In this document: piece by piece, positions 57,175-64,000 of the stretch | Numbering within the stretch: the stretch's first letter is position 1 | How the letters are laid out: each line of letters begins with the position of its first letter | NCBI RefSeq assembly: GCF_009707865.1 | Contig: NZ_WMBA01000018.1 | Span: forward strand, 1 to 64,000 | Direction of reading: 5' to 3' | Source of the DNA: Amycolatopsis pithecellobii | GTDB taxonomy: Bacteria > Actinomycetota > Actinomycetes > Mycobacteriales > Pseudonocardiaceae | DNA length: 64,000 nucleotides | The notes under the pieces: model-generated | Told to the model about the DNA's origin: nothing | The model's database searches: none | What the model saw: the letters and a program-made list of their open reading frames with translations, nothing else | Translations under genes and position numbers: made by a program

Positions 57175-58694
57175 GCGGGAAAGCGGTCGCCCTCATCCTG
57201 TTCACCGTGCTGGTCGTGGTGGGTATGGTGCTCACCTATCTCGCCGGGCGCCGCACCAGGACGGCGGGGGAGTTCTGGGCGGCGGGCGGGGCGATCAGCC
57301 CGGCCCGCAACGCCATCGCGACGCTGGGCGACTTCATGTCCGGTTCGGCGCTGCTCGGCGGGATCGGGCTGATGTTCCTCGTCGGCTACGACGCCTTGTT
57401 CTATCTGGTGCTCCCGTTGCTGGCCTGGATACCGATCATGCTGCTGGTGGCGGAGCGGCTGCGGAACCTCGGTGAGTACACGCTCACCGACGTGCTGGTC
57501 CGCCGCTTCCGTTCCGGGTCGTTCCGGATCGTGCTCGCGATCTCGACGCTGGTCATCACCGGGTTCTATCTGCTGGCGCAGCTGGTCGTCGCGGGCAATC
57601 TCTTCGCCTTGCTCTCCGGCATGAACTACACCGCGGCGGTCGTGCTCACCGGGGTGATCATGGTGCTGTACGTGGCGATCGGCGGGATGCACGGCGCGAC
57701 GGTGATCCAGGTGGTCAAGGCCGTCCTGCTGCTCACTGTCCTGTTTGGACTGAGCGTGCTGCTGCTCGTCCGGTTCGGCGGCGATATCGGGGGCATGGTG
57801 TCGAAGGCGACCGCGCCGAACGGAGGTATGGACCCGCTCAAGCCCGGGAACCTGTTGAAGAGCCCGTGGAACATGCTTTCGGTTTCTCTCGCGGCGACGT
57901 TCGGCGTGGCCGGGCTGCCCCACGTGATGATGCGGTTCTTCACCGTCCGCGACGCCGTGCACGCCCGGCGTTCGGTGACGATGACCGTCGCGATGATCAC
58001 CGTGGCGAGCGTGCTCATCGCTTTCGTCGGCCTCGGCGCGAGCGCGCTTCTGCGCCCTGAGACGAAGCAACTCGCGGCGACCGGCGGAAACCTGGTCACG
58101 CCCCGGCTTGCCGAGGCGCTCGGCGGCGCGACGACGCTCGGCATCGTGTCCGCCATCGCGTTCGCCACCGTGGTGGCCGTGGTGTCGGGACTGCTCGTCA
58201 ACGCCTCCAGCGCGGTGGTTCGCGATATCTGGAGCCAGTTCGGCCGGGCCCGGTCGTCCGACCGCGAAGTGGGGCGTGGCCGGATCGCCACGGTGGCCAT
58301 CGGCATCCTCGTGGTCGCGGTGGCCGTCGCACTCGGACCCGGTTTCAACGCGACCGTGCTCGTCACGCTGGCGTTCGGGATAGCGGCCAGCACGAACGTC
58401 CCGGTGCTGCTGTTCACCTTGACCTGGCGGCGGTTCACCAAGACCGGCGCCATCACCGGAGTGCTCACCGGCCTGACGTCGTCGGTCGTGCTCATGCTTC
58501 TCGGGCCCACGCTGTGGCCGGGTTCGCACCCGCCGATCAGCCTTTCGGACCCGACGCTGATCGCCCTTCCGCTGGGCATCATCGGCTGTGTCGCCGGCAC
58601 CCTGCTGTCCCGCCGGCAGGCGGCGGGCGAGTTCGAGGAGATCCAGATCGAATCGGAGCTCGGCCGCAGATCCGTGCCCGCCCACGCCGACTGA
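57171..58694 (+). CDS. Sodium:solute symporter (ActP/monocarboxylate-like)
   Basis: A 507-residue membrane protein with about 13 helices of the SSS family. The N-terminal GRRTRTAGEFWAAGGAISPARN and TLGDFMSGSALLGG lead into the core, with LGEYTLTDVLVRRF and AATFGVAGLPHVMMRFFTV later. It probably takes up the acid or aromatic acid degraded by the adjacent enzymes. It forms one operon with the small subunit upstream and the hydrolases downstream. Confidence 0.92.
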   Translation: MSGKAVALILFTVLVVVGMVLTYLAGRRTRTAGEFWAAGGAISPARNAIATLGDFMSGSALLGGIGLMFLVGYDALFYLVLPLLAWIPIMLLVAERLRNLGEYTLTDVLVRRFRSGSFRIVLAISTLVITGFYLLAQLVVAGNLFALLSGMNYTAAVVLTGVIMVLYVAIGGMHGATVIQVVKAVLLLTVLFGLSVLLLVRFGGDIGGMVSKATAPNGGMDPLKPGNLLKSPWNMLSVSLAATFGVAGLPHVMMRFFTVRDAVHARRSVTMTVAMITVASVLIAFVGLGASALLRPETKQLAATGGNLVTPRLAEALGGATTLGIVSAIAFATVVAVVSGLLVNASSAVVRDIWSQFGRARSSDREVGRGRIATVAIGILVVAVAVALGPGFNATVLVTLAFGIAASTNVPVLLFTLTWRRFTKTGAITGVLTGLTSSVVLMLLGPTLWPGSHPPISLSDPTLIALPLGIIGCVAGTLLSRRQAAGEFEEIQIESELGRRSVPAHAD

Positions 58695-58722
58695 CCACCA
58701 CGCGCCGAATCCGAGGTACGCC

Positions 58723-59673
58723 ATGCCGTTGCTGCCCGAAATTGCCGCCTTCCTCGATGAGGTCCAGACCTCTGGCGTGCTCCCCGCCGAACGATATCCC
58801 GACGTCGCATCCGCCCGCGAAGCCGTCGCGGAACGCCGGCGGCGCCGGATGATCGACCTCGCGCCGATCGGCGGATACGAGGACACCGTTGTGCTGTCGG
58901 AAACCGATGTTCCCGTTCGGATCTACCGCCCGCGAGGGGCCGGACCCCATCCGATCGTGGTGTGGATCCATGGCGGTGGCTGGACTCTCGACGGAATCGA
59001 GGGCACGCACCCCGAGGCGGCGAGGGTGTGCCAGGAGAGCGATGCGATCGTGATCTCGGTCGGTTACCGGCTGGCCCCGGAGCATCCCTATCCCGCGGCG
59101 CTCGACGACTGCGTGGCCGTCGCCGCATGGGCGGAGGAGCACGCGGCGGCGCTCGGCGGTGACGGTTCGCTCGGCATCGGCGGCGTCAGCAGCGGCGGGA
59201 ACCTGGCCGCGGCCGTCGCCCTGCTGGCCGCTCGCGCCGGGCGGCCTCGCTTCGCCTGCCAGGTTCTGGTCGTCCCGTGCCTCGACGCCGGATTCGAGTC
59301 GGAGTCCTGGAACCGCAACGGGACGGGCTATCTGCTGACCCGGCAGACGTGTGAGTGGTTCATCGCCAACTATCTGGACGACCCACGGCTTGCCGGCGAC
59401 TGGAGGGTCTCGCCACTGCGGGCGAGCACGTTCGACGGCGTCGCCCCCGCCTTCATCCTCACCGCCGAATACGATCCCCTGCGCGACGACGGCTTTCGCT
59501 ACGCCGAACGGTTGAGGCAAGCGGGCGTGTCCGTGCACCACACCGATGTCGAAGGGGTGATCCACGGGTTCCTCGGTCAGATCGGGCCCATCGCCCCGTC
59601 CGAGAAGGCCTTCGCGGACATCGGATCCGCGTTCCGCCGCCATCTCCGGCACGATGTGGGATCCCATGCCTGA
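58723..59673 (+). CDS. Alpha/beta hydrolase, hormone-sensitive-lipase (HSL) family esterase
   Basis: A 316-residue hydrolase. The oxyanion motif is WIHGGGWTLDG, the nucleophile lies in GIGGVSSGGNLAAA, the acid in AEYDPLRDDG and the base in GVIHGFLG. These match family IV esterases. It could cleave an ester or lactone substrate on the way into the pathway. ATG 58723 has GAGG 7 bp upstream. The following gene begins within its last codons. Confidence 0.9.
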   Translation: MPLLPEIAAFLDEVQTSGVLPAERYPDVASAREAVAERRRRRMIDLAPIGGYEDTVVLSETDVPVRIYRPRGAGPHPIVVWIHGGGWTLDGIEGTHPEAARVCQESDAIVISVGYRLAPEHPYPAALDDCVAVAAWAEEHAAALGGDGSLGIGGVSSGGNLAAAVALLAARAGRPRFACQVLVVPCLDAGFESESWNRNGTGYLLTRQTCEWFIANYLDDPRLAGDWRVSPLRASTFDGVAPAFILTAEYDPLRDDGFRYAERLRQAGVSVHHTDVEGVIHGFLGQIGPIAPSEKAFADIGSAFRRHLRHDVGSHA

Positions 59674-60433
59674 CAACGATTTCCGCCCGGCCGGCGCCTC
59701 GTCCTTCGCCCCCGGCACGCTCGGCGAAAATCCTGACCGCAGCCGGGACCCGGTCCGCGCGAGAGTGACCGAGACCTATCTGGGCGACGGAACACCGGTC
59801 CTGATGGCCGAACCGCTCGGCGTGCCGGCAACCCGGGACGTCGTACTTTCGGCTTCACTGCGCGGATTCACCGGTATGTACACGGAATTGTGCCTGCGAC
59901 TGGCACAGCGGCATCGGTGGCGAATCGCCGCCCCTGAACAGTTTCCCGGCCTGCAGCACCTCGACGAACAAGCCCGCACGCGGCAGGTGGCGCAGTTCGC
60001 CGACGATGCCAAACTCGACGCGCTCGAGGCCGCGGCCAGTCTGCTCACCAGCGGCCCGGTCGCGCTCATCGGCTTCTGCCTTGGCGGGATGTACGCGCTC
60101 AAGGCCAGTGGGCGGCCGCGGTTCGACCGCATCGTGTCGTTCTACGGCATGGTGCGACTGCCCGAGCACTGGCGTGCGCCGGGCCAGGCGGAGCCGCTCA
60201 CGTGCCTGACCCGCACGGAGCGGGTACTGGCGATCGCCGGTGAGCGTGATCCGCTGATCCCTGCCGAGGATCTGGCGCAGCTGCGCGCGTCAGGCGTGCG
60301 AACGCTGACCTTCCCTCAGGCGGGCCACGCTTTCGCCCACGACCCGTCGCTGTCGTCCTATCGGACCGCCGATGCGACGACGGCCTGGCAGGCGGCGGTC
60401 GCGCAATTGTCCATCGAGACGAAGGAGGACTAG
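59666..60433 (+). CDS. Dienelactone-hydrolase-family protein
   Basis: A 255-residue alpha/beta hydrolase. The nucleophile is a Cys in ALIGFCLGGMYAL, characteristic of dienelactone hydrolase; the Asp is in AIAGERDPLIP and the His in QAGHAFAHD. It is expected to open lactones formed in aromatic or chloroaromatic degradation, or act on a related ester. ATG 59666 is preferred to ATG 59654 because of GTGGGAT just upstream, but either is possible. It abuts the CoA-transferase gene with no gap. Confidence 0.85.
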   Translation: MPDNDFRPAGASSFAPGTLGENPDRSRDPVRARVTETYLGDGTPVLMAEPLGVPATRDVVLSASLRGFTGMYTELCLRLAQRHRWRIAAPEQFPGLQHLDEQARTRQVAQFADDAKLDALEAAASLLTSGPVALIGFCLGGMYALKASGRPRFDRIVSFYGMVRLPEHWRAPGQAEPLTCLTRTERVLAIAGERDPLIPAEDLAQLRASGVRTLTFPQAGHAFAHDPSLSSYRTADATTAWQAAVAQLSIETKED

Positions 60434-62731
60434 ATGGACCTGGCCCCGTTGAGCGGGTTCCGGATCCTCGACTTGTCCGACGGTGTGGCCGGCCAGTTCG
60501 CGGCGCGCATCCTCGCGGACCTCGGCGCCGAGGTGCTGCTCGCCGAGCCGCCTTCCGGTAGCCGGGTGCGCACCCTGCCGCCGCGCAGCGCGGTCGGTGA
60601 CTCGGCCCTGTTCTGGCACCTCAACACGGGCAAGACCGCCATTGCGGCCGGGGAGATCCGGCGCCTGGCCGGGGCGAGTGATGCCGCGATCGTGGACGGC
60701 AGCACGGATGCTCAGCTACTCGCGATGCTCGGCGAGGAGCCGGGGCTCGTGCTCTGCCGCGTCACCGACTTCGGCGAGGGGCCCTACGCCGGCTGGCTGG
60801 GCAGCGAGATGATCCACCAAGCCCTGTCCGGGCTGATGTTCATGACCGGCCGGGGGGATCGTGAGCCGCTGTACGGGTCGGGCCACCGGGCGTACTACTC
60901 GGCGGGTGCGGCCGCCGCCGCTGCGACTCTGGCCGCGCTGCTCGTGCAGCGGCGATCGGGCGTGGGGCAGCGGGTCGAGCTCAGTGTCCACGAGGTGGCC
61001 GCGGCCATGTCGCAGAACCTGGTCACCCAGTATTCCTACAACGGCAGCTATCCGACCCGGCACAAGTACGCCGGCGCCTGTGACATCTTCGCCTGCCAAG
61101 ACGGGTGGGCGGTGCTGTTCTGCCCACCGGGCCGGTGGACGAAACTGTGCCAGGAGCTTGGCGTGCCGGGCCTGGGCGGTGATCCGCGTTTCGCGACCCA
61201 TGCGCAGCTCGTCGAGCGGTGGGAGGACGCCGCCGCGGGACTCGCACCGGTGCTGAAGGACCGCTACGTGGGAGACGTGCTCGCCGCGGCGAAGCGGGCC
61301 AGGGTCATGGCCGCGCCGGTGATGAGCCTCGCCGATGTCCGAGCCTGCGAACACCTGGCGGCGCGCGACTTCTGGCGCAGCGTCGACCATGACGGCCGGG
61401 AACGGGCTGTCCTCGGGCCGCTGTTCCGGATGAGCGCCACGCCGCCGTCCGGCCCGCGCCCCGCACCGGACCGTGGCCGGGCGGACCGGGCATTGCCGCT
61501 GGCCGGGGTGAGGGTCCTGGAGCTGACCACCGCGTGGGCGGGGCCGATGGCCGCCAGGATCCTGGCGGCGTTCGGCGCCGACGTCATCAAGGTCGAGGCG
61601 GCGACCGCACTGGACTCCTGGCGCGGGCCTGCCGCCGGTGGCGAGCCGAACCGCTATCCGGACCTCGACCCTGGCACGCGGCCGGTCAACCGCAACAGCT
61701 GGTTCAACACGCAGAACCACGGAAAGCGCTCGCTGGCCCTCGACTTGAAATCCCGAGCCGCCGCACCGATCCTGGCCCGGCTGGCCGCCGGTGCGGACGT
61801 CGTGCTGAGCAACTATGCGACCGGCGTGCTGAGCAGACTGGGCCTGGGCTACCCGCAGGCCCGCCGGCTGCGTGAGGACATCATCGTGGTGGAGATGCCG
61901 TCCACCGGCGCCGGCGGGCCGCTGACGGACTTCCTCGGGGTCGGGCCGACCATGGAGGCGCTGGCGGGTATGACCTGGCTGAACGGGTACGGCGATGGGG
62001 TGCCCGTCCGGACCGGCCCGGCTTATGCGGACCCGATCGGCGCGCTGACGGGGGTCTGCGCGGTGCTGGGCGCGCTGCATGCCCGCGAGCGCACCGGCCA
62101 CGGTCAGTACGTCGAGTTCGCCCAGCGGGAGGGACTGCTGCACTGGATCGGCGAGTTTCTCCTCGCCGATCCCGCAGCCGACTTCTCCCCGCACGGCAAC
62201 CGCAGCAGGCACGCCGCACCCCACGACGTCTATCGCTGCGCCGGTGCGGACCGCTGGCTGGCGATCGCCGTGCTCGCCGACTCCCAGTGGCCGGCGCTGT
62301 GTACCGCGATCGGCCGCCCGGACCTCGCGTCAGATCCGGGCTTGTCCACTGTGGACGGACGGCTACGCCGGGGCCGCGAGATCGACAGCGCCCTCACGGC
62401 CTGGACCGTCAAGTACGACAACGTCACCGCCGCCGGGATCCTCCAGCGGGCGGGTGTGCCGGCGGCGCCCGTGCTCAGCGGCCGGGATCTGCACGACGAC
62501 CCGCAGCTGGCCGCGACCGGGCTGCATGTCGAGGTGAGCCATCCCGAGGCCGGGTCTCACCGCTACCAGGGACTCCCGTTCCGGTTCAGCGAAACTCCCG
62601 CTCGCTACGGTGCGCCCGCCCCGTGTCTGGGCCAGCACACCGAGCAGATACTGCGCGAGGTCGGCCTGGGTGACGACGAGATCGGCGCGCTGGTGCGAGA
62701 TGGGGCCGCGACCGTCTGGCAGCCCTCATGA
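60434..62731 (+). CDS. Tandem family III (CaiB/BaiF) CoA-transferase fusion
   Basis: A 765-residue protein made of two complete CaiB-like halves. Half 1 starts LSGFRILDLSDGVAGQFAAR; half 2 starts near residue 354 with LAGVRVLELTTAWAGPMAAR. Half 2 keeps NRNSWFNTQNHGKRSLALDL and YVEFAQREGLLHWIGE. Half 1 is shorter and more divergent, so it may be mostly structural. Family III enzymes normally work as interlocked dimers; fusion makes an intramolecular dimer. It would activate a carboxylic acid intermediate with CoA for the MaoC-like protein that follows. Confidence 0.9.
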   Translation: MDLAPLSGFRILDLSDGVAGQFAARILADLGAEVLLAEPPSGSRVRTLPPRSAVGDSALFWHLNTGKTAIAAGEIRRLAGASDAAIVDGSTDAQLLAMLGEEPGLVLCRVTDFGEGPYAGWLGSEMIHQALSGLMFMTGRGDREPLYGSGHRAYYSAGAAAAAATLAALLVQRRSGVGQRVELSVHEVAAAMSQNLVTQYSYNGSYPTRHKYAGACDIFACQDGWAVLFCPPGRWTKLCQELGVPGLGGDPRFATHAQLVERWEDAAAGLAPVLKDRYVGDVLAAAKRARVMAAPVMSLADVRACEHLAARDFWRSVDHDGRERAVLGPLFRMSATPPSGPRPAPDRGRADRALPLAGVRVLELTTAWAGPMAARILAAFGADVIKVEAATALDSWRGPAAGGEPNRYPDLDPGTRPVNRNSWFNTQNHGKRSLALDLKSRAAAPILARLAAGADVVLSNYATGVLSRLGLGYPQARRLREDIIVVEMPSTGAGGPLTDFLGVGPTMEALAGMTWLNGYGDGVPVRTGPAYADPIGALTGVCAVLGALHARERTGHGQYVEFAQREGLLHWIGEFLLADPAADFSPHGNRSRHAAPHDVYRCAGADRWLAIAVLADSQWPALCTAIGRPDLASDPGLSTVDGRLRRGREIDSALTAWTVKYDNVTAAGILQRAGVPAAPVLSGRDLHDDPQLAATGLHVEVSHPEAGSHRYQGLPFRFSETPARYGAPAPCLGQHTEQILREVGLGDDEIGALVRDGAATVWQPS

Positions 62732-63600
62732 ACGCGCCTGTGGTCGACGAGGCTCGGTCCTGGCAGGGGTATGAGTCGCCGGAAGTCCCGGTTCGCTGGG
62801 ACTTACGGGATGTGCTGACCTATGCCGTCGCCGTCGGTGCCGACCCTGCGCGGGATGGTCCCTACCTGGACGAAGCGGCGGGCCCGCTCATCCTGCCGAC
62901 TTTTGCCACGTTCGCGGCCGGTCCCTGGACTCCTCACCTGCACCGCACGATCTGGGCCGGCCGCCACGGTGCGGCGGCGAGCATCGCGTACCGGGTGCAC
63001 CGGCCGGTGCCACTGTCCGGCACAGCCACCACCCGGGTCCGCGTCAGCGGTTTCGAGGTCAAGCCGACGGCGCTGCTGGTCTGGCTCACGACGAGCACGA
63101 CTGGTCCGGATGGTCCGCTGCTCAGCGGCCGGCACAGCGTGCTCTTCCAGGGCGGCGGAGCCCGGCGGACGAGCGGCGACACCGGGCCCTGGGCGGGGCC
63201 CGTCCCCGCGACCGGCGCCGAGGTCCTGACCGCCGAAGTGCGGGTGGACCCACGCGCGATCGCCCTGTACCGGCTGTTGCTACCGCTGGTCCCTGGCCGG
63301 CAAGGTCCAGACCTGCAGCACGTATCCGCCGAGGCGTCGGCGGCAGCCGGGCTGGGCGCCCCGGCACTACACGGAGCGGCCGTCCTTGGCCATCTCGGGC
63401 TCGCGATGACGCGGATACTCGGCGGCCGGATTGGCGGTGTCGGAGGGTTCGGTGCGCGTTTTCGGGCGCCGGTGCGCCCGGGTGATCGGCTCGTCGTGAG
63501 CGCATGCCCGCCTGAGCGGGGCGAGGGGTGGGCCGTGCGGGTGAGTGCTGAGGGCCGGACCGTGGTGGATCAGGCGTGGCTGGAGACCAGGTCGTCGTGA
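62728..63600 (+). CDS. MaoC-like/FAS1-type dehydratase-fold protein
   Basis: A 290-residue two-hot-dog protein of the FAS1-like dehydratase kind. It has an N-terminal domain (about 20-140) and a C-terminal domain with LQHVSAEASAAAGLGAPALHG. The family usually shows D-x-N-P-x-H-x-D here; Asp and His are at unusual spacing and the residue after HV is Ser, so hydratase activity is uncertain. Pairing with a CoA-transferase suggests an enoyl-CoA hydratase of the mesaconyl-CoA type. Coupled by ATGA. A GTCCACTGTGGAC palindrome follows its stop. Confidence 0.78.
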   Translation: MNAPVVDEARSWQGYESPEVPVRWDLRDVLTYAVAVGADPARDGPYLDEAAGPLILPTFATFAAGPWTPHLHRTIWAGRHGAAASIAYRVHRPVPLSGTATTRVRVSGFEVKPTALLVWLTTSTTGPDGPLLSGRHSVLFQGGGARRTSGDTGPWAGPVPATGAEVLTAEVRVDPRAIALYRLLLPLVPGRQGPDLQHVSAEASAAAGLGAPALHGAAVLGHLGLAMTRILGGRIGGVGGFGARFRAPVRPGDRLVVSACPPERGEGWAVRVSAEGRTVVDQAWLETRSS

Positions 63601-64000
63601 CGTCCACTGTGGACTCCCGGTGACCCTGTGGAGAGCCGATCGGGGAGGCCGAACAGGCGGAACAGGCGCGGGTCCAGGTGCATGTCGATCGCGGCGATGC
63701 GGCCGTCTCGGACGGTGACGAGCTGGATGGCGAAGGCGTGCGGAGGCTGCTGCCCCTGATCGGCGTGGTAGATCGCGAAGGCCGGCGAACCGTTGGCCTT
63801 GACCGGTATGGCTCTGGCGCCGCGGCACGGGCTGGCTTCGCGGAGGAACCACCGCTCGAGCTGGGACCGGCCCGCCAGCCACAGTCCGTACGGCGGCATG
63901 GACAGCGTCGCGTCGTCGTGCAGCAGTGCGGTCAGGGCCGGGATGTCGTACCGCTCGAACGCGTCGACGAAACGTTCGAGCAGAGCCTTTTGGTCCGCGG
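63570..64000 (-). CDS. C-terminal part of an ECF sigma factor with SnoaL-like domain (partial)
   Basis: The frame is open from the window edge (codon 1 visible at 63998) to TGA at 63570. Visible sequence ADQKALLERFVDAFERYDIP, LLHDDATLSMPPYGLWLAGR and VRDGRIAAIDMHLD is typical of the SnoaL-like C-terminal domain in SigG/SigJ-like ECF factors of actinomycetes; the sigma-2 and sigma-4 regions lie beyond the edge. The gene converges on the MaoC-like gene and overlaps its 3' end by 31 bp. Confidence 0.75.
   Translation of the reverse strand, partial: ADQKALLERFVDAFERYDIPALTALLHDDATLSMPPYGLWLAGRSQLERWFLREASPCRGARAIPVKANGSPAFAIYHADQGQQPPHAFAIQLVTVRDGRIAAIDMHLDPRLFRLFGLPDRLSTGSPGVHSGRHDDLVSSHA
63602..63614. 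repeat. GTCCACTGTGGAC palindrome (one of several)
   Basis: A perfect 13-bp palindrome just after the MaoC-like stop. Exact copies also occur at 37217-37229, 42358-42370 and 62344-62356, with close variants elsewhere. Because copies lie both between and inside genes, on unrelated operons, it looks like a genome-wide short repeat, not a local operator. Confidence 0.7.

Noticed and set aside
56964-58886. 640-codon minus-strand open frame
   Set aside because: It is the antisense shadow of the symporter and its small subunit; the sequence is low-complexity His/Arg/Asp and has no domain.

Overview
The window is about 70% GC. Genes are packed tightly, start codons are often GTG or TTG, and stop and start codons commonly overlap (ATGA, GTGA, TGATG). 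Together with an Rpf/LysM cell-wall protein, mycobacterial-type [3Fe-4S] ferredoxin spacing, a SigG-like ECF factor and several LuxR response regulators, this points to a high-GC actinomycete. I would guess Pseudonocardiaceae (Amycolatopsis-like), but that is an inference from gene content, not a database match. I saw no tRNA, rRNA, CRISPR array, transposase or phage gene.

Region 1 (1-4.3 kb): the tail of a probable PQQ-dependent dehydrogenase, then pqqA-B-C-D-E with a strong hairpin between pqqA and pqqB, and a convergent Ca2+/cation exchanger. Region 2 (4.4-8.1 kb): an acidic protein of unknown function, a start-less remnant of a second small gene in the same frame, a secreted Rpf-LysM protein and a GT-C membrane glycosyltransferase, separated by large terminators.

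Region 3 (8.2-22.2 kb): a catabolic island. A lipoprotein-ATPase-permease-permease importer is followed by a 3-hydroxyisobutyrate-dehydrogenase-like enzyme, a crotonase-fold protein that keeps the catalytic triad of 6-oxocamphor hydrolase, an aldehyde dehydrogenase, two VOC proteins, a fused 2-oxoacid dehydrogenase E1 and an E2. A GntR/FCD regulator sits inside. Two divergent promoters of the island carry the same pair of operator-like sequences at exactly the same 63 bp spacing. Region 4 (22.2-29.0 kb): TetR with a divergent flavin/Fe-S fusion reductase, a large Pro/Ser/Thr-rich exported protein, and a three-gene electron-transfer operon (membrane haem-type protein, ferredoxin, ferredoxin reductase).

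Region 5 (29.0-44.9 kb): a 14-gene, almost entirely overlapping minus-strand operon for a Wzx/Wzy-type cell-surface polysaccharide. It runs from a Wzz-like protein to the priming sugar transferase. A 4,6-dehydratase, a DegT aminotransferase, a formyltransferase and a PIG-L deacetylase suggest a formylated amino sugar. The same operon contains an RtcB-like protein, an HprK-like ATPase, an APH-like kinase and an exported phosphatase, which standard assembly does not need; this is the strongest candidate for something new. Region 6 (45.0-48.2 kb): two LuxR response regulators (one with Glu at the phosphoacceptor position), a soluble histidine kinase and a lipoprotein, ending in a 110 bp array of direct and inverted repeats.

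Region 7 (48.3-53.5 kb): a lipase-like hydrolase, an ABC exporter with a LolA-like partner, and an L-lactate permease. Region 8 (53.6-64 kb): a second catabolic island on two divergent operons (FAD monooxygenase, FAH-family hydrolase, VOC/extradiol-type dioxygenase; symporter, two hydrolases, tandem CoA-transferase, MaoC-like protein) that resembles an aromatic ring-cleavage pathway, then the C-terminus of an ECF sigma factor. A 13-bp palindrome, GTCCACTGTGGAC, and close variants recur throughout the window.
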